64,000 nt of DNA from JAEUHO01 sp046350655 (GTDB lineage: Bacteria; Planctomycetota; PLA2; JAEUHO01): assembly GCA_046350655.1 (NCBI GenBank), contig JAXMAB010000004.1, positions 248,001 to 312,000 on the forward strand. The letters run 5' to 3'. The notes below the pieces were generated by a model, which was given only the letters and a program-made list of their open reading frames with translations, was not told where the DNA came from and did not search any database. How positions within the stretch are numbered: position 1 is the first letter of the stretch; each line of letters begins with the position of its first letter. Below are positions 33,238 through 41,864 of the stretch, piece after piece. The position numbers and the translations under genes are program-made.

Positions 33238-34020
33238 ATGGCCCTCGTCGACGTCCGCACCGAGCACCGCATCCGCGTCCTCACCCTGAACGACCCGCCG
33301 GCCAACGCCTACTCCCACGAGATGATGAAGGCGCTCGACGCCGCCGTGCTCGACGCGCGCTTCGACGCCGGCGTGGACGTGATCGTCCTCACGGGCGCCG
33401 GCGACCGCTTCTTCTGCGCCGGCGCGAACATCGAGATGCTCACGAAGGCGGACCCGACGTGGAAGTACCACTTCTGCCTCCACGCCAACGAGACGCTGCT
33501 CCGCCTCGAGCACACCCCGAAGGTCGTCATCGCGGCGCTCAACGGCCACACGGTCGGCGGCGGCCTCGAGGTCGCGCTCGCGGCCGACCTCCGGTTCGCG
33601 AAGCAGGGCGGCGGCAAGATCGGCGCGCCCGAGGTCGCCCTCGGCGTGCTGCCCGGCACCGGCGGGACCCAGCGGCTGACGCGGCTCCTCGGCCCGAGCA
33701 AGGCCATCGAGCTGATGGTCTCGGGCCGCAACTTCGAGGCCGAGGAGGCCCTCGCCCTCGGGCTCGTCAACCAGGTCTTCCCCGCCGCGTCGTTCTGGGA
33801 CGACGTGATCGCGTACGCCCGCACCCTCTGCCTCCCCAACCGCGCGGCCCTGGCCGCCGGCGCGATCAAGCGCGCCTGCCAGACCGGCGCCGGGCTGCCC
33901 CTCGAGTCCGGGCTCGCGCTCGAGCGCGAGCTGCAGGCCCAGCTGTTCCGCACCGCGGACGCGAAGGAAGGCATGGGCGCGTTCGTCGAGCGCCGCAAGC
34001 CGACGTTCAAGGGCTGCTGA
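33238..34020 (+). CDS. Enoyl-CoA hydratase/isomerase
   Basis: 260 residues. Crotonase fold: oxyanion-hole segments CAGANIEML and GHTVGGGLEVALA, and both catalytic glutamates, Glu111 (GGGLE) and Glu132 (APEVALG). It adds water to trans-2-enoyl-CoA in beta-oxidation or a related pathway. An AAGGAGA Shine-Dalgarno sequence precedes the ATG. It stands alone; two exact copies of the dispersed 15-bp motif lie just downstream. Other crotonase activities (isomerase, lyase) cannot be excluded. Confidence 0.92.
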   Translation: MALVDVRTEHRIRVLTLNDPPANAYSHEMMKALDAAVLDARFDAGVDVIVLTGAGDRFFCAGANIEMLTKADPTWKYHFCLHANETLLRLEHTPKVVIAALNGHTVGGGLEVALAADLRFAKQGGGKIGAPEVALGVLPGTGGTQRLTRLLGPSKAIELMVSGRNFEAEEALALGLVNQVFPAASFWDDVIAYARTLCLPNRAALAAGAIKRACQTGAGLPLESGLALERELQAQLFRTADAKEGMGAFVERRKPTFKGC

Positions 34021-34029
34021 CGCCCGCGG

Positions 34030-34070
34030 GGGACCGCGAGGCCCGTCGGCCGCCCGGGACCGCGAGGCCC
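34030..34070 (+). repeat. Two direct copies of the dispersed 15-bp motif
   Basis: GGGACCGCGAGGCCC at 34030-34044 and again at 34056-34070, 26 bp apart start to start, in the spacer after the enoyl-CoA hydratase. Other exact copies, in either orientation, start at 970, 45942, 51650, 58900 and 63873. Confidence 0.85.
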
Positions 34071-34089
34071 GGCCCGCCGCGGGGCAGGG

Positions 34090-34118
34090 TTGCACGGCCC
34101 GCGGCCCCCGGGCAGACT
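34090..34118 (+). promoter_or_regulatory. Promoter of the small membrane protein pair
   Basis: TTGCAC (34090-34095), a 17-nt spacer, then CAGACT (34113-34118). It lies 40 nt before the ATG at 34159, which has a GGAGG Shine-Dalgarno sequence. Confidence 0.45.
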
Positions 34119-34158
34119 TCCGGCGACCGCGGGCGGGGCCCCGCGACGGAGGTGGTCG

Positions 34159-34710
34159 ATGCCGCTGTGGATCCTGTGGGCCGCCCTCGCCGGCGGCGTC
34201 GCGATGAACGTCTGGTACGCCATCGCGTGGATGGCGCTGCCGCACCACCACGGCGACTTCAAGAGCCTCGGGCGCGCGACGCCGTTCGACGCCGCCGCCC
34301 GCGCGGCGAAGGCCGCGGCGGGGATGTACATCCACCCGCACTACAAGGACTACGCGGGCGGCTTCAACGACCCCGAGTTCGTCGCGCTGATGAAGGAGAG
34401 CCCGCGGTTCTGGATGGTCGTGATGAAGCCCGGGTGCGCGATGTCGCCCCGCGTGTTCCTCTCGGCGCTGGCGCTGAACGTGCTCGAGGCGTTCGCCGTC
34501 GCGACGCTCGTCCACCTGACGGGGATCGGCGCCGGCTGCATCGCCTGCACGGCGGGGTTCGCGGCGGCCCTGGGCCTGCTCGCCCGCGTCGGGGCGTTCG
34601 CGTCGCTCGCGATCTGGATGGAGCTGCCCTGGCGCTACGTCGTGACGACCGCCTTCGACGGCGTCGTCGGGTACGCTCTGGCGGGCGTCGTCGTCCACCT
34701 GTTCCGCTGA
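34159..34710 (+). CDS. Membrane protein of unknown function
   Basis: 183 residues. One N-terminal helix (about 2-25), a polar middle part with several His and Tyr (HHHGDF, YIHPHYKDYAGGFND), then three C-terminal helices (about 100-180). The C-terminal part contains GCIACTAG, a Cys pair in a membrane segment. It resembles DUF1761-like or DoxX-like small membrane proteins only loosely; I do not recognise the family. The strong GGAGG Shine-Dalgarno decides the start. A second small membrane gene follows by 12 nt. Confidence 0.72.
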   Translation: MPLWILWAALAGGVAMNVWYAIAWMALPHHHGDFKSLGRATPFDAAARAAKAAAGMYIHPHYKDYAGGFNDPEFVALMKESPRFWMVVMKPGCAMSPRVFLSALALNVLEAFAVATLVHLTGIGAGCIACTAGFAAALGLLARVGAFASLAIWMELPWRYVVTTAFDGVVGYALAGVVVHLFR

Positions 34711-34722
34711 CCGGAGGTGCCC

Positions 34723-34977
34723 GTGGTCCGTCGTCCGTTCTTCGCCTGGCTCGGGGACGTCGTCTGCGGGCTCGGGGCCTACACGCTGTCGCGGTGGCTC
34801 TGGCAGAAGCACGACGAGGGCGTCTTCCAGAACCTTCCGCAGGAGCTGGCGACGTTCGCGGGCGTGTTCGTGCTCCTGAAGCTCGTGCTGAAGGCCTTGG
34901 GCTCGGCCCGGCGCAGCCGCCAGGAGGCGAAGGCCGCGCGGCGCGTCCTCGAGAAGGCCGCCGGCCGGACGCCGTAG
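34723..34977 (+). CDS. Small single-pass membrane protein
   Basis: 84 residues from the GTG at 34723, which has GGAGG 5 nt upstream; a GTG at 34717 overlaps that site and is less likely. Short hydrophobic N-terminal helix with Trp and Tyr (FFAWLGDVVCGLGAYTLSRWLW), a second hydrophobic helix (AGVFVLLKLVLKAL), then a basic, helical C-terminal tail rich in Arg, Lys and Ala that should face the cytoplasm. It is co-transcribed with the preceding membrane gene. Unknown function. Confidence 0.62.
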   Translation: MVRRPFFAWLGDVVCGLGAYTLSRWLWQKHDEGVFQNLPQELATFAGVFVLLKLVLKALGSARRSRQEAKAARRVLEKAAGRTP

Positions 34978-35175
34978 GCGCCGTCCTGCGTCGGCTCCGT
35001 CGCGAGCCCGCGCCGCGTCCCCGCGGTCCGGCGCCCCGCGGGCGCAGCCGGAGCGCCGTTCAGGGGCTCCGGCGCGGGGCCCGGCGGCGCACGCCCTCGA
35101 CGGCGGCCGGGCCTCGCGTCCCCGGGGATCGCCGTCCGGGCGCCGTGGCCCGCGGGCGCCCGACGTGCGCGCGCG

Positions 35176-36447
35176 TCAGGGCGCGGTCGCGGCCGCGAGG
35201 TCGAGGCGGCCTTTGCCGAGCTTGCCGGCGTAGAGCGGGTTCACCGCGTCCACGGGCACCGCGGTGTCGAGGAGCCGCTCGAAGAGCGTCTTGCTCGGCG
35301 ACCCGGCGTCCTCGCCGCGCAGCAGCGCGAACGCGCCCGTCACGAGCGCCGTGCTGAACGACGTGCCGGACCAGCGGGCGAGGCCGGACGGGGCGCGCGG
35401 GTACGCGCCGAGGAGGTCGAGGCCCGGCGCGACGAGGTCCACGTCGGACCCGTACGAGGCGAAGGAGGCCTTGCGCCCCGTGGCGTCCACGGCGCTCACC
35501 GCCCACACCGCCGACGCGTTGGCGGGGTAGTCCACCTGCGGGAGGTTGCGGTTGCCCGCCGCGCTCACGACGTAGACGCCGGCGGCCTTCGCGTTCTCGG
35601 CGGCCTGGACGATGACCAGGGACTGGCCCGCGAGCCCGCCGCTGAAGTTGATCACGTCGGCGCCGTTCGTCACGGCGTACTGGATCGCGCGCGCGAGCGA
35701 GGCCGCCGTGCCGATGGAGTCGCTGTTGAGGACGCGCAGCGGCATGATCGTGGCGTTCGGCGCCACCGCGAGGATCAGGCTGGCCACGAACGTCCCGTGG
35801 CCGACGCCCTCGTCGATCAGGCCGTCCTTGTCCTCGTCCACGCCGTTGGCGACGTCGGCGGGGTTCGAGTCGCCGTCCACGAAGTCGAAGCCGGCCATCA
35901 GGTGGCCCGCGAGGGCCGGGCTGCTCGCGACGACGCCGGTGTCGATCACCGCCACGACGACGCCGGCGCCGTCGTAGCCGCGGGCGTGGGCGGTCGGGGC
36001 GCCGATCAGCGCGAGGGCCGGCTGCGTGGCGATGGACGCGAAGACGTCGTCGACGAACGCGGCCTGCGTGCCGCCGCCGCCCTCCGGGACGCCGACGCCC
36101 TCGTCGTGCTCGCCGTCCTCGACCTCGAGCTCGTCGTCGAGGTCCGCGAGGAAGTCGTCCACGTCCACGCCGTCGGGGACCGACACCTCGTAGTAGTTCG
36201 TCCCCTCGACCGGCCCGAGCACCGTCGCGCCCTTCGCGTCGCAGAGCTGCTCGAGCTCGTTGAGGCTTGTCGGGTCGACGAGGACGACCGTGGCGCTGGG
36301 CGGGGGGGGCGGGCCGCCGTCCCCGCCGCCGCCGGACGAGCCGCCACCGCCGCCGCCGCACGCGGAGAGGCCGAGGGCGAGCCCGAGCGCCGCAGCGGAC
36401 CCGATGCGGAAGGGCCCGAACCGGAACAGGGAACGCGACGGCGTCAT
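35176..36447 (-). CDS. S8 (subtilisin-like) serine protease lipoprotein in the CHAT operon
   Basis: 423 residues. Lipoprotein signal with lipobox LSAC (Cys30), then a Gly/Ser-rich linker and a Pro stretch. The short N-terminal domain (about 58-150) is acidic (Asp/Glu-rich, around DDFLADLDDELEVEDGEHDE). The S8 catalytic domain (about 160-415) has Asp169 (VIDTG), His217 (GHGTF), Asn299 (AAGN) and Ser363 (GTSFST), a complete triad. Its ATG (36447) overlaps the stop of the CHAT gene in ATGA, giving translational coupling and fixing the start. It is the last gene of the sigma/beta-protein/CHAT operon. A lipid-anchored protease coupled to a cytoplasmic caspase-like protease suggests a proteolytic cascade across the membrane (inference). 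Confidence 0.92.
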   Translation of the reverse strand: MTPSRSLFRFGPFRIGSAAALGLALGLSACGGGGGGSSGGGGDGGPPPPPSATVVLVDPTSLNELEQLCDAKGATVLGPVEGTNYYEVSVPDGVDVDDFLADLDDELEVEDGEHDEGVGVPEGGGGTQAAFVDDVFASIATQPALALIGAPTAHARGYDGAGVVVAVIDTGVVASSPALAGHLMAGFDFVDGDSNPADVANGVDEDKDGLIDEGVGHGTFVASLILAVAPNATIMPLRVLNSDSIGTAASLARAIQYAVTNGADVINFSGGLAGQSLVIVQAAENAKAAGVYVVSAAGNRNLPQVDYPANASAVWAVSAVDATGRKASFASYGSDVDLVAPGLDLLGAYPRAPSGLARWSGTSFSTALVTGAFALLRGEDAGSPSKTLFERLLDTAVPVDAVNPLYAGKLGKGRLDLAAATAP

Positions 36448-39202
36448 GAGCAGACTCCAGAACATCGGAACGCCAGGACCGAGCCGGGGTGACCGGCGGC
36501 TCGTGCGGTTTCCAGTAGTGACCGGCCGAACGCGGGACGATCGTCCCACGTGCGACGGGTGCGATGGAACGTGGCCATCAGACTCGCGGCGGCGCGGTCG
36601 TCCACGTCGTCGAGGGTCCAGATCACGCGGTGGGCCCCCCGGGTCAGGAGGGCCTGGACGAGCCCCCCCCAGGCTACCCCCGCCGGACCGGACGTTCGGC
36701 CGGTCCGGCAGGCGGCGAGGACGACCAGTCGGGCCGCGACCCCCCCGGGGGGGAGGTCGGCCGCGGAGAACCAGCCGTCGGCGAGGCGGACGCCGGCGAG
36801 CGGGGGCGCCTCCCCCGCGTCCCAACCGTGGCCGGCGACGTGGACGACCTCGGCGGTGGCGAGCGCGTCGGCGACCGCGGCGCGCGTCGCGGCCGGGCCC
36901 GCGAGCACGCGGTCGGTCCCGAGCGCGGCCGCCACGTCGGCCACCTCGCGTTCGACGCCCGGGAGCTCCGGCGCGCCGACGCCGACGACGACCGCGCCGG
37001 TCCCGCGCGGGCCCTCGACCGGGGCGACGCGGCCGGCGGGGACGCGCAACACGTCGTAGTGGTCCGCGACGCGCCGGCCGCGGCACGGCAGGAGCTCCCA
37101 CGGGAGGTCCGGGACGCCCGGGTCGGCCGTGATCCGCACGTCGCGCGGCCAGCGGCCGACGCCGAGCGGCGCGAGCACCGCGTCGGCGACCTCGCCGAGC
37201 AGCGCCTCGGTGGCCGACGGGTCGGTGGCGGCGGGGTCGGCGTCGCGCAGGAACGCCCAGCGGTGGGCGCGCAGCCGCAGGCCCGAGGCCCACGCCTCGA
37301 AGCGGCCCACGGGCCCGAGGTCGACGCGCTCGCCGACGTCCGCGCCGACGCGGACGAGGCCCGCGACGCGGCCGTCCCGCCGCCACAGGTGGACGAACGC
37401 CACGTCGGGCCGGGCGGCCGTCGACGCGTCGCCGCGCCGCGACGGGGCCGGCTCGGCGACGGCCTGCCGCTCCGCGCGGCGCCACCCGGCCGCGAGCGCG
37501 CGCTCCCAGGTCCGGGCGCGTCGCTCGAGCACGGCGCCGGTGCCGAGGTCGCCGCGCACCGGGCCGTCGCCGCGCGCGAGCCGGTCGTAGATCGCCTCGA
37601 GCCGCGCGCGGATGCGCTGGGTGCGGGCGTCGGAGCGCGGCGGGCGCGCGCCGAGGAACCGTCGCGCGGCGAGCGCGTCGAGGAGCCGCTCGGCCTCGAG
37701 CCGGTCCTGCGGGCGCCCGCGCGCGAGGAGGAGGTCGACGCGGACGAGCCACGGGTCGAGGCGGTCCGCCGCGAACCGGGCCCGCAGCCATGCGCCGGGC
37801 AGCCCCGCGCGCACCTCCTCGACGAACCGCGCGACGCGGCGCAGCCGCGCGAGCGCCGACGCGAAGCCCTTCGGCGTGCGCGCGCGTCGAGCGCGGCGCG
37901 GCCCGCGTCGGCGGCCCACACCGAGAACGGGCGCGACGCGCCGAGCCGGCGGCCTCCGCGAACGCGCGCCGCGCGGCCGCGGTGCGGCCCGCGTCGAGCG
38001 CGACGGTGCCCGTGAGGAGCGCGACGTCGGCGGCGAGGCCGCGCTGCCCGAGGGCGAGGGCCCGGCGCCCGAGCCGCGCGAGCGCGGCCGGGGCGGGCGG
38101 GCGGCCGCACCGCGCCGCGGCGTCCGCGACGAGCAGGTCGCCGCGCAGCGACAGGGCCTCGCGTCGCGCGCGCCCGCCGCCGCGCGTCGCGCGTCGCGCG
38201 CGTGCGCGAGGCCGCGGCGCGGGTCGACGTCGCCCGCGGCGGCCGCGGCCATCCAGAGCGCCTCGGCGCGCTCCGCGACCGCGCCGGCGTCGCCGAACCG
38301 GGCGGCGGCGGACAGGGCCTCGCGTTCGGCGGACGGGGCGTCGCCCGCGCGGCGCAGCGCGTCCGCGAGGTCCATGCGGCAGACCGCCTCCCACCGCGGG
38401 AGGCCGCCGCCGCGATGGGCGCGGGCGAGGGCGTCGAGCGCGCGGATGCCGTCGCCGACGCGCCCCGCCTGGACGTCGGCCCAGGCCGCGTTCGCGCGGG
38501 CCTCGCGTTCGAGCTCGGCCAGGCCCAGCGTCCGGAACGCCTCCACGGCCGCGGCGAGGCGGGTCGCGCCCGCCTCCACCTCGCCGGCCTCGACGCGCGC
38601 GACGCCCGCGTTCATCGTCGCGACGGCCGCGCGGGTCGCGTCGCCGAGCCCGTCGGCGAGGGTGATCGCGGCGTCGTACCGCGCGGCCGCGGCGTCCGCG
38701 TCGCCCGCGAGGCGGAGCGCGTTGCCGTGGTTGATCGCGAGCACGAGCGCGGGGACGGTGCGGGCGCCGCGGAGCGCGCGGCCGAGCGTCGCGGCGAGCG
38801 CGAGGGCCGCCGGCCCGCGGCCCGCGGCCGCGAGCGCGTCCACGCGCGCGAGCCCCGCGTTCACGGCCTCGTCCGGCAGGCCCGCGGCCGCGAGGTCGCG
38901 CGCGGCGTCGGCGTACGCCGTCGCGGCGTCGGCGGGCCGCCCCGCGCGGTGCACGGCGTAGCCCTCGAACAGCCGCAGGCGGCCCCGGGTCGCGCGGTCG
39001 CGGGCGGGGCCGCCGCGCGCAGGGCGACGATCGCGTCGAGGGTCGCGGTGGGGGACGCGCGGAACGCGGCGCCCAGCCCGGCCTTCACGTCGGGCCACGG
39101 ACGGGGCGTCGCCCACGCCGCGCGCGCCGCGCGACGCCGGGCCGGCGCGGCCCGCGCGTCGAGCACGGGGCGCAACCAGTCGGGGACGGCCGCCGCCGCC
39201 AC
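36444..39202 (-). pseudogene. TPR-CHAT caspase-like protease, interrupted by four -1 frameshifts
   Basis: Starts at GTG 39202, 2 nt after the upstream stop (residues AAAAVPDWLRPVL). The coding frame changes four times, always as if one base were missing, near nt 39017, 38167, 37955 and 37883. The 2,759 nt plus four restored bases equal 921 codons exactly, so a single 920-residue protein is implied. Order: TPR-like helices (about 60-480), beta-rich middle, then a C-terminal CHAT domain with catalytic His (HVAGHG, codon 36830-36828) and Cys (LAACRTG, codon 36710-36708). No signal peptide, so cytoplasmic. Either a decaying gene or sequencing errors in G/C runs. As written, translation from 39202 stops near 38861. 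Neighbours are intact and coupled, which favours sequencing error or a very recent lesion. Confidence 0.82.
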
Positions 39203-39204
39203 GG

Positions 39205-39777
39205 TCAGTCGGTCCCGCAGTCGGTCCCGACCGGCACGGGCTCGGACCGCGCGACGGTGCGCCGGCCGACGCGGACGGCGAGGACGACGGTCCGGGCGCC
39301 GGCCGGGACCGTGGCGTCGAACGTGCCGCCGCTCTCGACGCCGACGCGGACCGCCTTGCCGCCGTCGGCCTTCACCTCGAGGGCCGTCTCGGCGCGGGGG
39401 CCGTCGAGGGTCCCGCGGAGCCGCGTCGCGCCGTCGGGGGCCTGGGTCAGCTCGACGTGGAGGCTGCCGTTCTCGCCCGCCAGACGGACGAACCGCGGGC
39501 GGCCGGGGCCGCGCATCGCCGGGGCCACGCCCTGCCACGAGTCGAACACGAGCCGCCACAGGGTGGCGACGCCGCGGGCGGTGGGCGCGCGGAAGAGCGC
39601 CTCGGCGCGCGTGATCGCGCGGACCGGGCAGCGCGGCGTGGACGCCACGACCCGCCCGAGCGCGACGACGTGCCGCGCGAACGCGAGCACGCCCGCCGGC
39701 AGGGGCTCCCCGCTCTGGGCGCGGCCGGCCGCGACGTCGAACGCGAGCGACAGGACGTCGGGGGTGGGGGCGTTCAT
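39205..39777 (-). CDS. Small beta-rich protein between sigma factor and CHAT gene
   Basis: 190 residues. The N-terminal half is helical (VLSLAFDVAAGRAQSG, VLAFARHVVALGRVV, EALFRAPTARG, WRLVFDSW). The C-terminal half (about 100-188) is a run of beta strands (SLHVELTQAPDG, LRGTLDGP, TALEVKADGG, VRVGVESGGTF, TVVLAVRVG) like a carboxypeptidase-regulatory or Ig-like domain. Its ATG overlaps the sigma stop (ATGA). No membrane helix and no zinc motif. From memory, not checked, a similar-sized protein sits between sigma and CHAT genes in actinomycetes, so it may be a conserved regulator of the module. No known name. Confidence 0.75.
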   Translation of the reverse strand: MNAPTPDVLSLAFDVAAGRAQSGEPLPAGVLAFARHVVALGRVVASTPRCPVRAITRAEALFRAPTARGVATLWRLVFDSWQGVAPAMRGPGRPRFVRLAGENGSLHVELTQAPDGATRLRGTLDGPRAETALEVKADGGKAVRVGVESGGTFDATVPAGARTVVLAVRVGRRTVARSEPVPVGTDCGTD

Positions 39778-40451
39778 CGGCGGGACTCCGGACGCGGTCG
39801 TTTCGACCGGGACCCCGGGGGCGCCTTCCCTGCGCCGGCGACCGGTGTCACCTCCGCAGAGGCGGGTGCCCCGGGAACGGATACGGACGGGTCGAGGGCG
39901 CCGGTCACCCCCCGGGCGGTGAGGTCCTCGCGGAGCGCGTCGAGGCACCGCTGCCGGGTCGGTCCCAGGGAGCCCCGGGGGACCCCGAGTTTCTGGGCGA
40001 TCTCGTCGTAGGTGAGGTCCACCGGTTGGAAGTAGAGGAGGGAGAGCAGCTCCCGGCACCGCTCGCCGAGGGCCGAGAGCGCCTCGCGCAGCGACTGCTC
40101 CTCCTCCACCCGCGCCGCCGCCTCGTCGGGCGGCGCGTCGGGCGCGTCCTCGTCGCGCGCGGCCGCCGTCTCGTGACCCTCCCGGGTCCGGCCGCGCTTC
40201 CGCATCCGCCACGCGACGCGGCGGGTCGTCGTCCCGATCCACGACGCGAGCCGCTCGACGTCGCGCAGCTTCTTGAGGTTCTTCCAGAGGAGGACCGCCA
40301 CCTCCTGGAACGCGTCCTCGGCGGTCGTGTCGTCGAGGCCCGACCGCCGCAGCAACGCGTACGCGAGGTCGGCGTAGCGCGCGAGGAGCGAGGTCCACGC
40401 GACGCGGTCGCCGTCGAGGCAGCGTCGGACGAGGTCGGCGTCGGAGGTCAT
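39774..40451 (-). CDS. ECF-type sigma factor heading the CHAT-S8 operon
   Basis: 225 residues. Region 2: VRRCLDGDRVAWTSLLARYADLAYALLRR and AEDAFQEVAVLLWKNLKKL with RLASWIGTTTRRVAWRMRKR. Region 4: LLYFQPVDLTYDEIAQKLGVPRGSLGPTRQRCLDAL, where the G-S-L-G-P-T-R recognition helix is of the type I associate with CHAT-linked sigma factors. A basic, Pro/Ala-rich C-terminal extension (about 190-225) is unusual for ECF factors. First gene of a four-gene operon. A perfect 9+9 palindrome lies 48-69 nt upstream. It has no partner anti-sigma factor with a zinc site; the next gene may take that role. Confidence 0.9.
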   Translation of the reverse strand: MTSDADLVRRCLDGDRVAWTSLLARYADLAYALLRRSGLDDTTAEDAFQEVAVLLWKNLKKLRDVERLASWIGTTTRRVAWRMRKRGRTREGHETAAARDEDAPDAPPDEAAARVEEEQSLREALSALGERCRELLSLLYFQPVDLTYDEIAQKLGVPRGSLGPTRQRCLDALREDLTARGVTGALDPSVSVPGAPASAEVTPVAGAGKAPPGSRSKRPRPESRR

Positions 40452-40498
40452 GGGCGAGCCCCGGATCCTAACGCCCTCCGCCGAGGGACGCCGCGGGC

Positions 40499-40520
40499 GG
40501 TGCAACGTATCCGTTGCACC
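40499..40520. promoter_or_regulatory. Perfect palindromic operator-like site between divergent genes
   Basis: GGTGCAACG (40499-40507), a 4-nt centre TATC, then CGTTGCACC (40512-40520): nine perfect base pairs. It lies between the sigma-CHAT-S8 operon (minus) and the acidic lipoprotein (plus), so one site could control both. One arm (CCGTTGCAC) recurs at about 23247 beside the promoter of the other ECF sigma gene. It could equally form an RNA hairpin. Confidence 0.65.
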
Positions 40521-40565
40521 CGAGCCGGCTCTGCGGGAGGGATGCGGTCCCCTCGGAGCCTGCGC

Positions 40566-41864
40566 ATGCGTCGTCTTCTCCTGACCCTCGTCGCGGCGTG
40601 CGTCGCCGCCGGTTCCCTCGCCGCGTGCGGCGGGGGCGGCGGGGGCGGCGCCGGGTCCGGTGGCTCCGTCTCGCTCGCCGGGCGGGTCGCGCTCCGCGAC
40701 GGCTCGACGTCGAACCTCGGCGGCATCGGCCTGACGCTCCCGGCCACCGGCCAGCGCGTGACGACGCGCCCCGACGGGTCCTTCGCGTTCGGCCTCGTCC
40801 CCGCGGGCGACCTCGCGATCGCGCTCGTCGGCGGCACCAGCGCCGCCACGGTCGTCCCGAACCGCAACGGCGGGGACGACGACGAGGACGAGGTCGACGA
40901 CCGCGGCACCGACGGCGGCGGCGACGACGGCACCGACGACCAGGGCGGAGCCAACGACGACGACGGCGACGACGACGACGTCGGGGACGACGACAGCGAC
41001 CTCCGCTCGCTCTCCCGCGGCGACGTCGTCGAGGTGCGGCTCGAGGTCCGCGGCGGGCGCATCGAGGCGATCACGACCTCGTGCGGCCGCGACGCGCGCC
41101 GCGAGGCCCGCGTGCGCCTCGCGCTCGCGACCGGCGCCGACGACGCGGACGCGACCGGCAGCGTGAAGGTCGAGTCGCGGACCGATCGCGAGAAGCTCGA
41201 GGTCGAGGCGGGCCGCCTCGCCGAGGGGCGTTCCGTCGAGGCGGTCGTCGTGTGCGACGGCGTCGAGGCCTCCCTCGGGCTCCGCACGGTGGACGCCACG
41301 GGCCGCGCGCAGTGGGAGCTCGCGACGAACGACGGCGGCGTGCTCCCGCACGGCGCGGCCGACGTGGCCGCGCTCGCCGGCTGCACCGTCGAGGTCCGCG
41401 ACGGCGACACCGGCGACGCGCTCCTCTTCGGCACGATTCCCGAGCTCCCCGCCGCGGTCGCGACGGGCGGCGCCGGCGGCGACGAGGCCCGCGCGCGCGG
41501 GCGCGCGACGCTCGTCCGCACCGCGGACGGCACGGGCAAGGGCTACGTCGAGCTGCGCCGCCGCGTGAAGGACGGCGAGGTCCGGCAGCGCTTCGAGGTC
41601 GAGGCCGAGGGGCAGTCGCCGGGCGCGTCCCTCGACGTCTTCGCCGAGGACCCCTCGAACCCGGGCACGCCCGCCTTCGTCGCCACGGTCGTCGTGGACG
41701 CGTTCGGCGAGGCCGAACTCGAGCTCGACACGCACGACGGCGCGTCGCTGCCCTTCGGCGCGACGGACGTCACGGCGTTCGTCGGCCTCACGGTCGAGGT
41801 GCGTCGCACGTCGGACGGCGTCGTGTGGCTCCGCGGCGCGGCCCCGTCGCTGGTCGCCGACTGA
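40566..41864 (+). CDS. Acidic lipoprotein divergent from the CHAT operon
   Basis: 432 residues. Lipobox LAAC (Cys21), then seven glycines. A carboxypeptidase-regulatory-like strand set (about 34-90) is followed by a highly acidic segment (about 100-155) of repeated D-D-D, GDD and DDG runs, which looks able to bind calcium. The rest consists of two related beta domains (about 195-310 and 320-430); each ends with a block ATGRAQWELATNDGG / FGEAELELDTHDGA plus LPHGAADVAAL / LPFGATDVTAF. Role unknown. Its divergent promoter region shares the palindrome with the CHAT operon, so it may be a target or partner of the proteases. Confidence 0.78.
   Translation: MRRLLLTLVAACVAAGSLAACGGGGGGGAGSGGSVSLAGRVALRDGSTSNLGGIGLTLPATGQRVTTRPDGSFAFGLVPAGDLAIALVGGTSAATVVPNRNGGDDDEDEVDDRGTDGGGDDGTDDQGGANDDDGDDDDVGDDDSDLRSLSRGDVVEVRLEVRGGRIEAITTSCGRDARREARVRLALATGADDADATGSVKVESRTDREKLEVEAGRLAEGRSVEAVVVCDGVEASLGLRTVDATGRAQWELATNDGGVLPHGAADVAALAGCTVEVRDGDTGDALLFGTIPELPAAVATGGAGGDEARARGRATLVRTADGTGKGYVELRRRVKDGEVRQRFEVEAEGQSPGASLDVFAEDPSNPGTPAFVATVVVDAFGEAELELDTHDGASLPFGATDVTAFVGLTVEVRRTSDGVVWLRGAAPSLVAD

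Noticed and set aside
35176..39202. Toxin-antitoxin or restriction-type defence island in the 35-40 kb region
   Set aside because: No nuclease, methylase, toxin or phage genes; only the CHAT/S8 module, so a defence role stays a hypothesis.
38861..39559. Separate 232-codon gene upstream of the CHAT gene
   Set aside because: Only its second half from GTG 39202 is protein-like, and it continues as the CHAT N-terminus after a one-base frame break.
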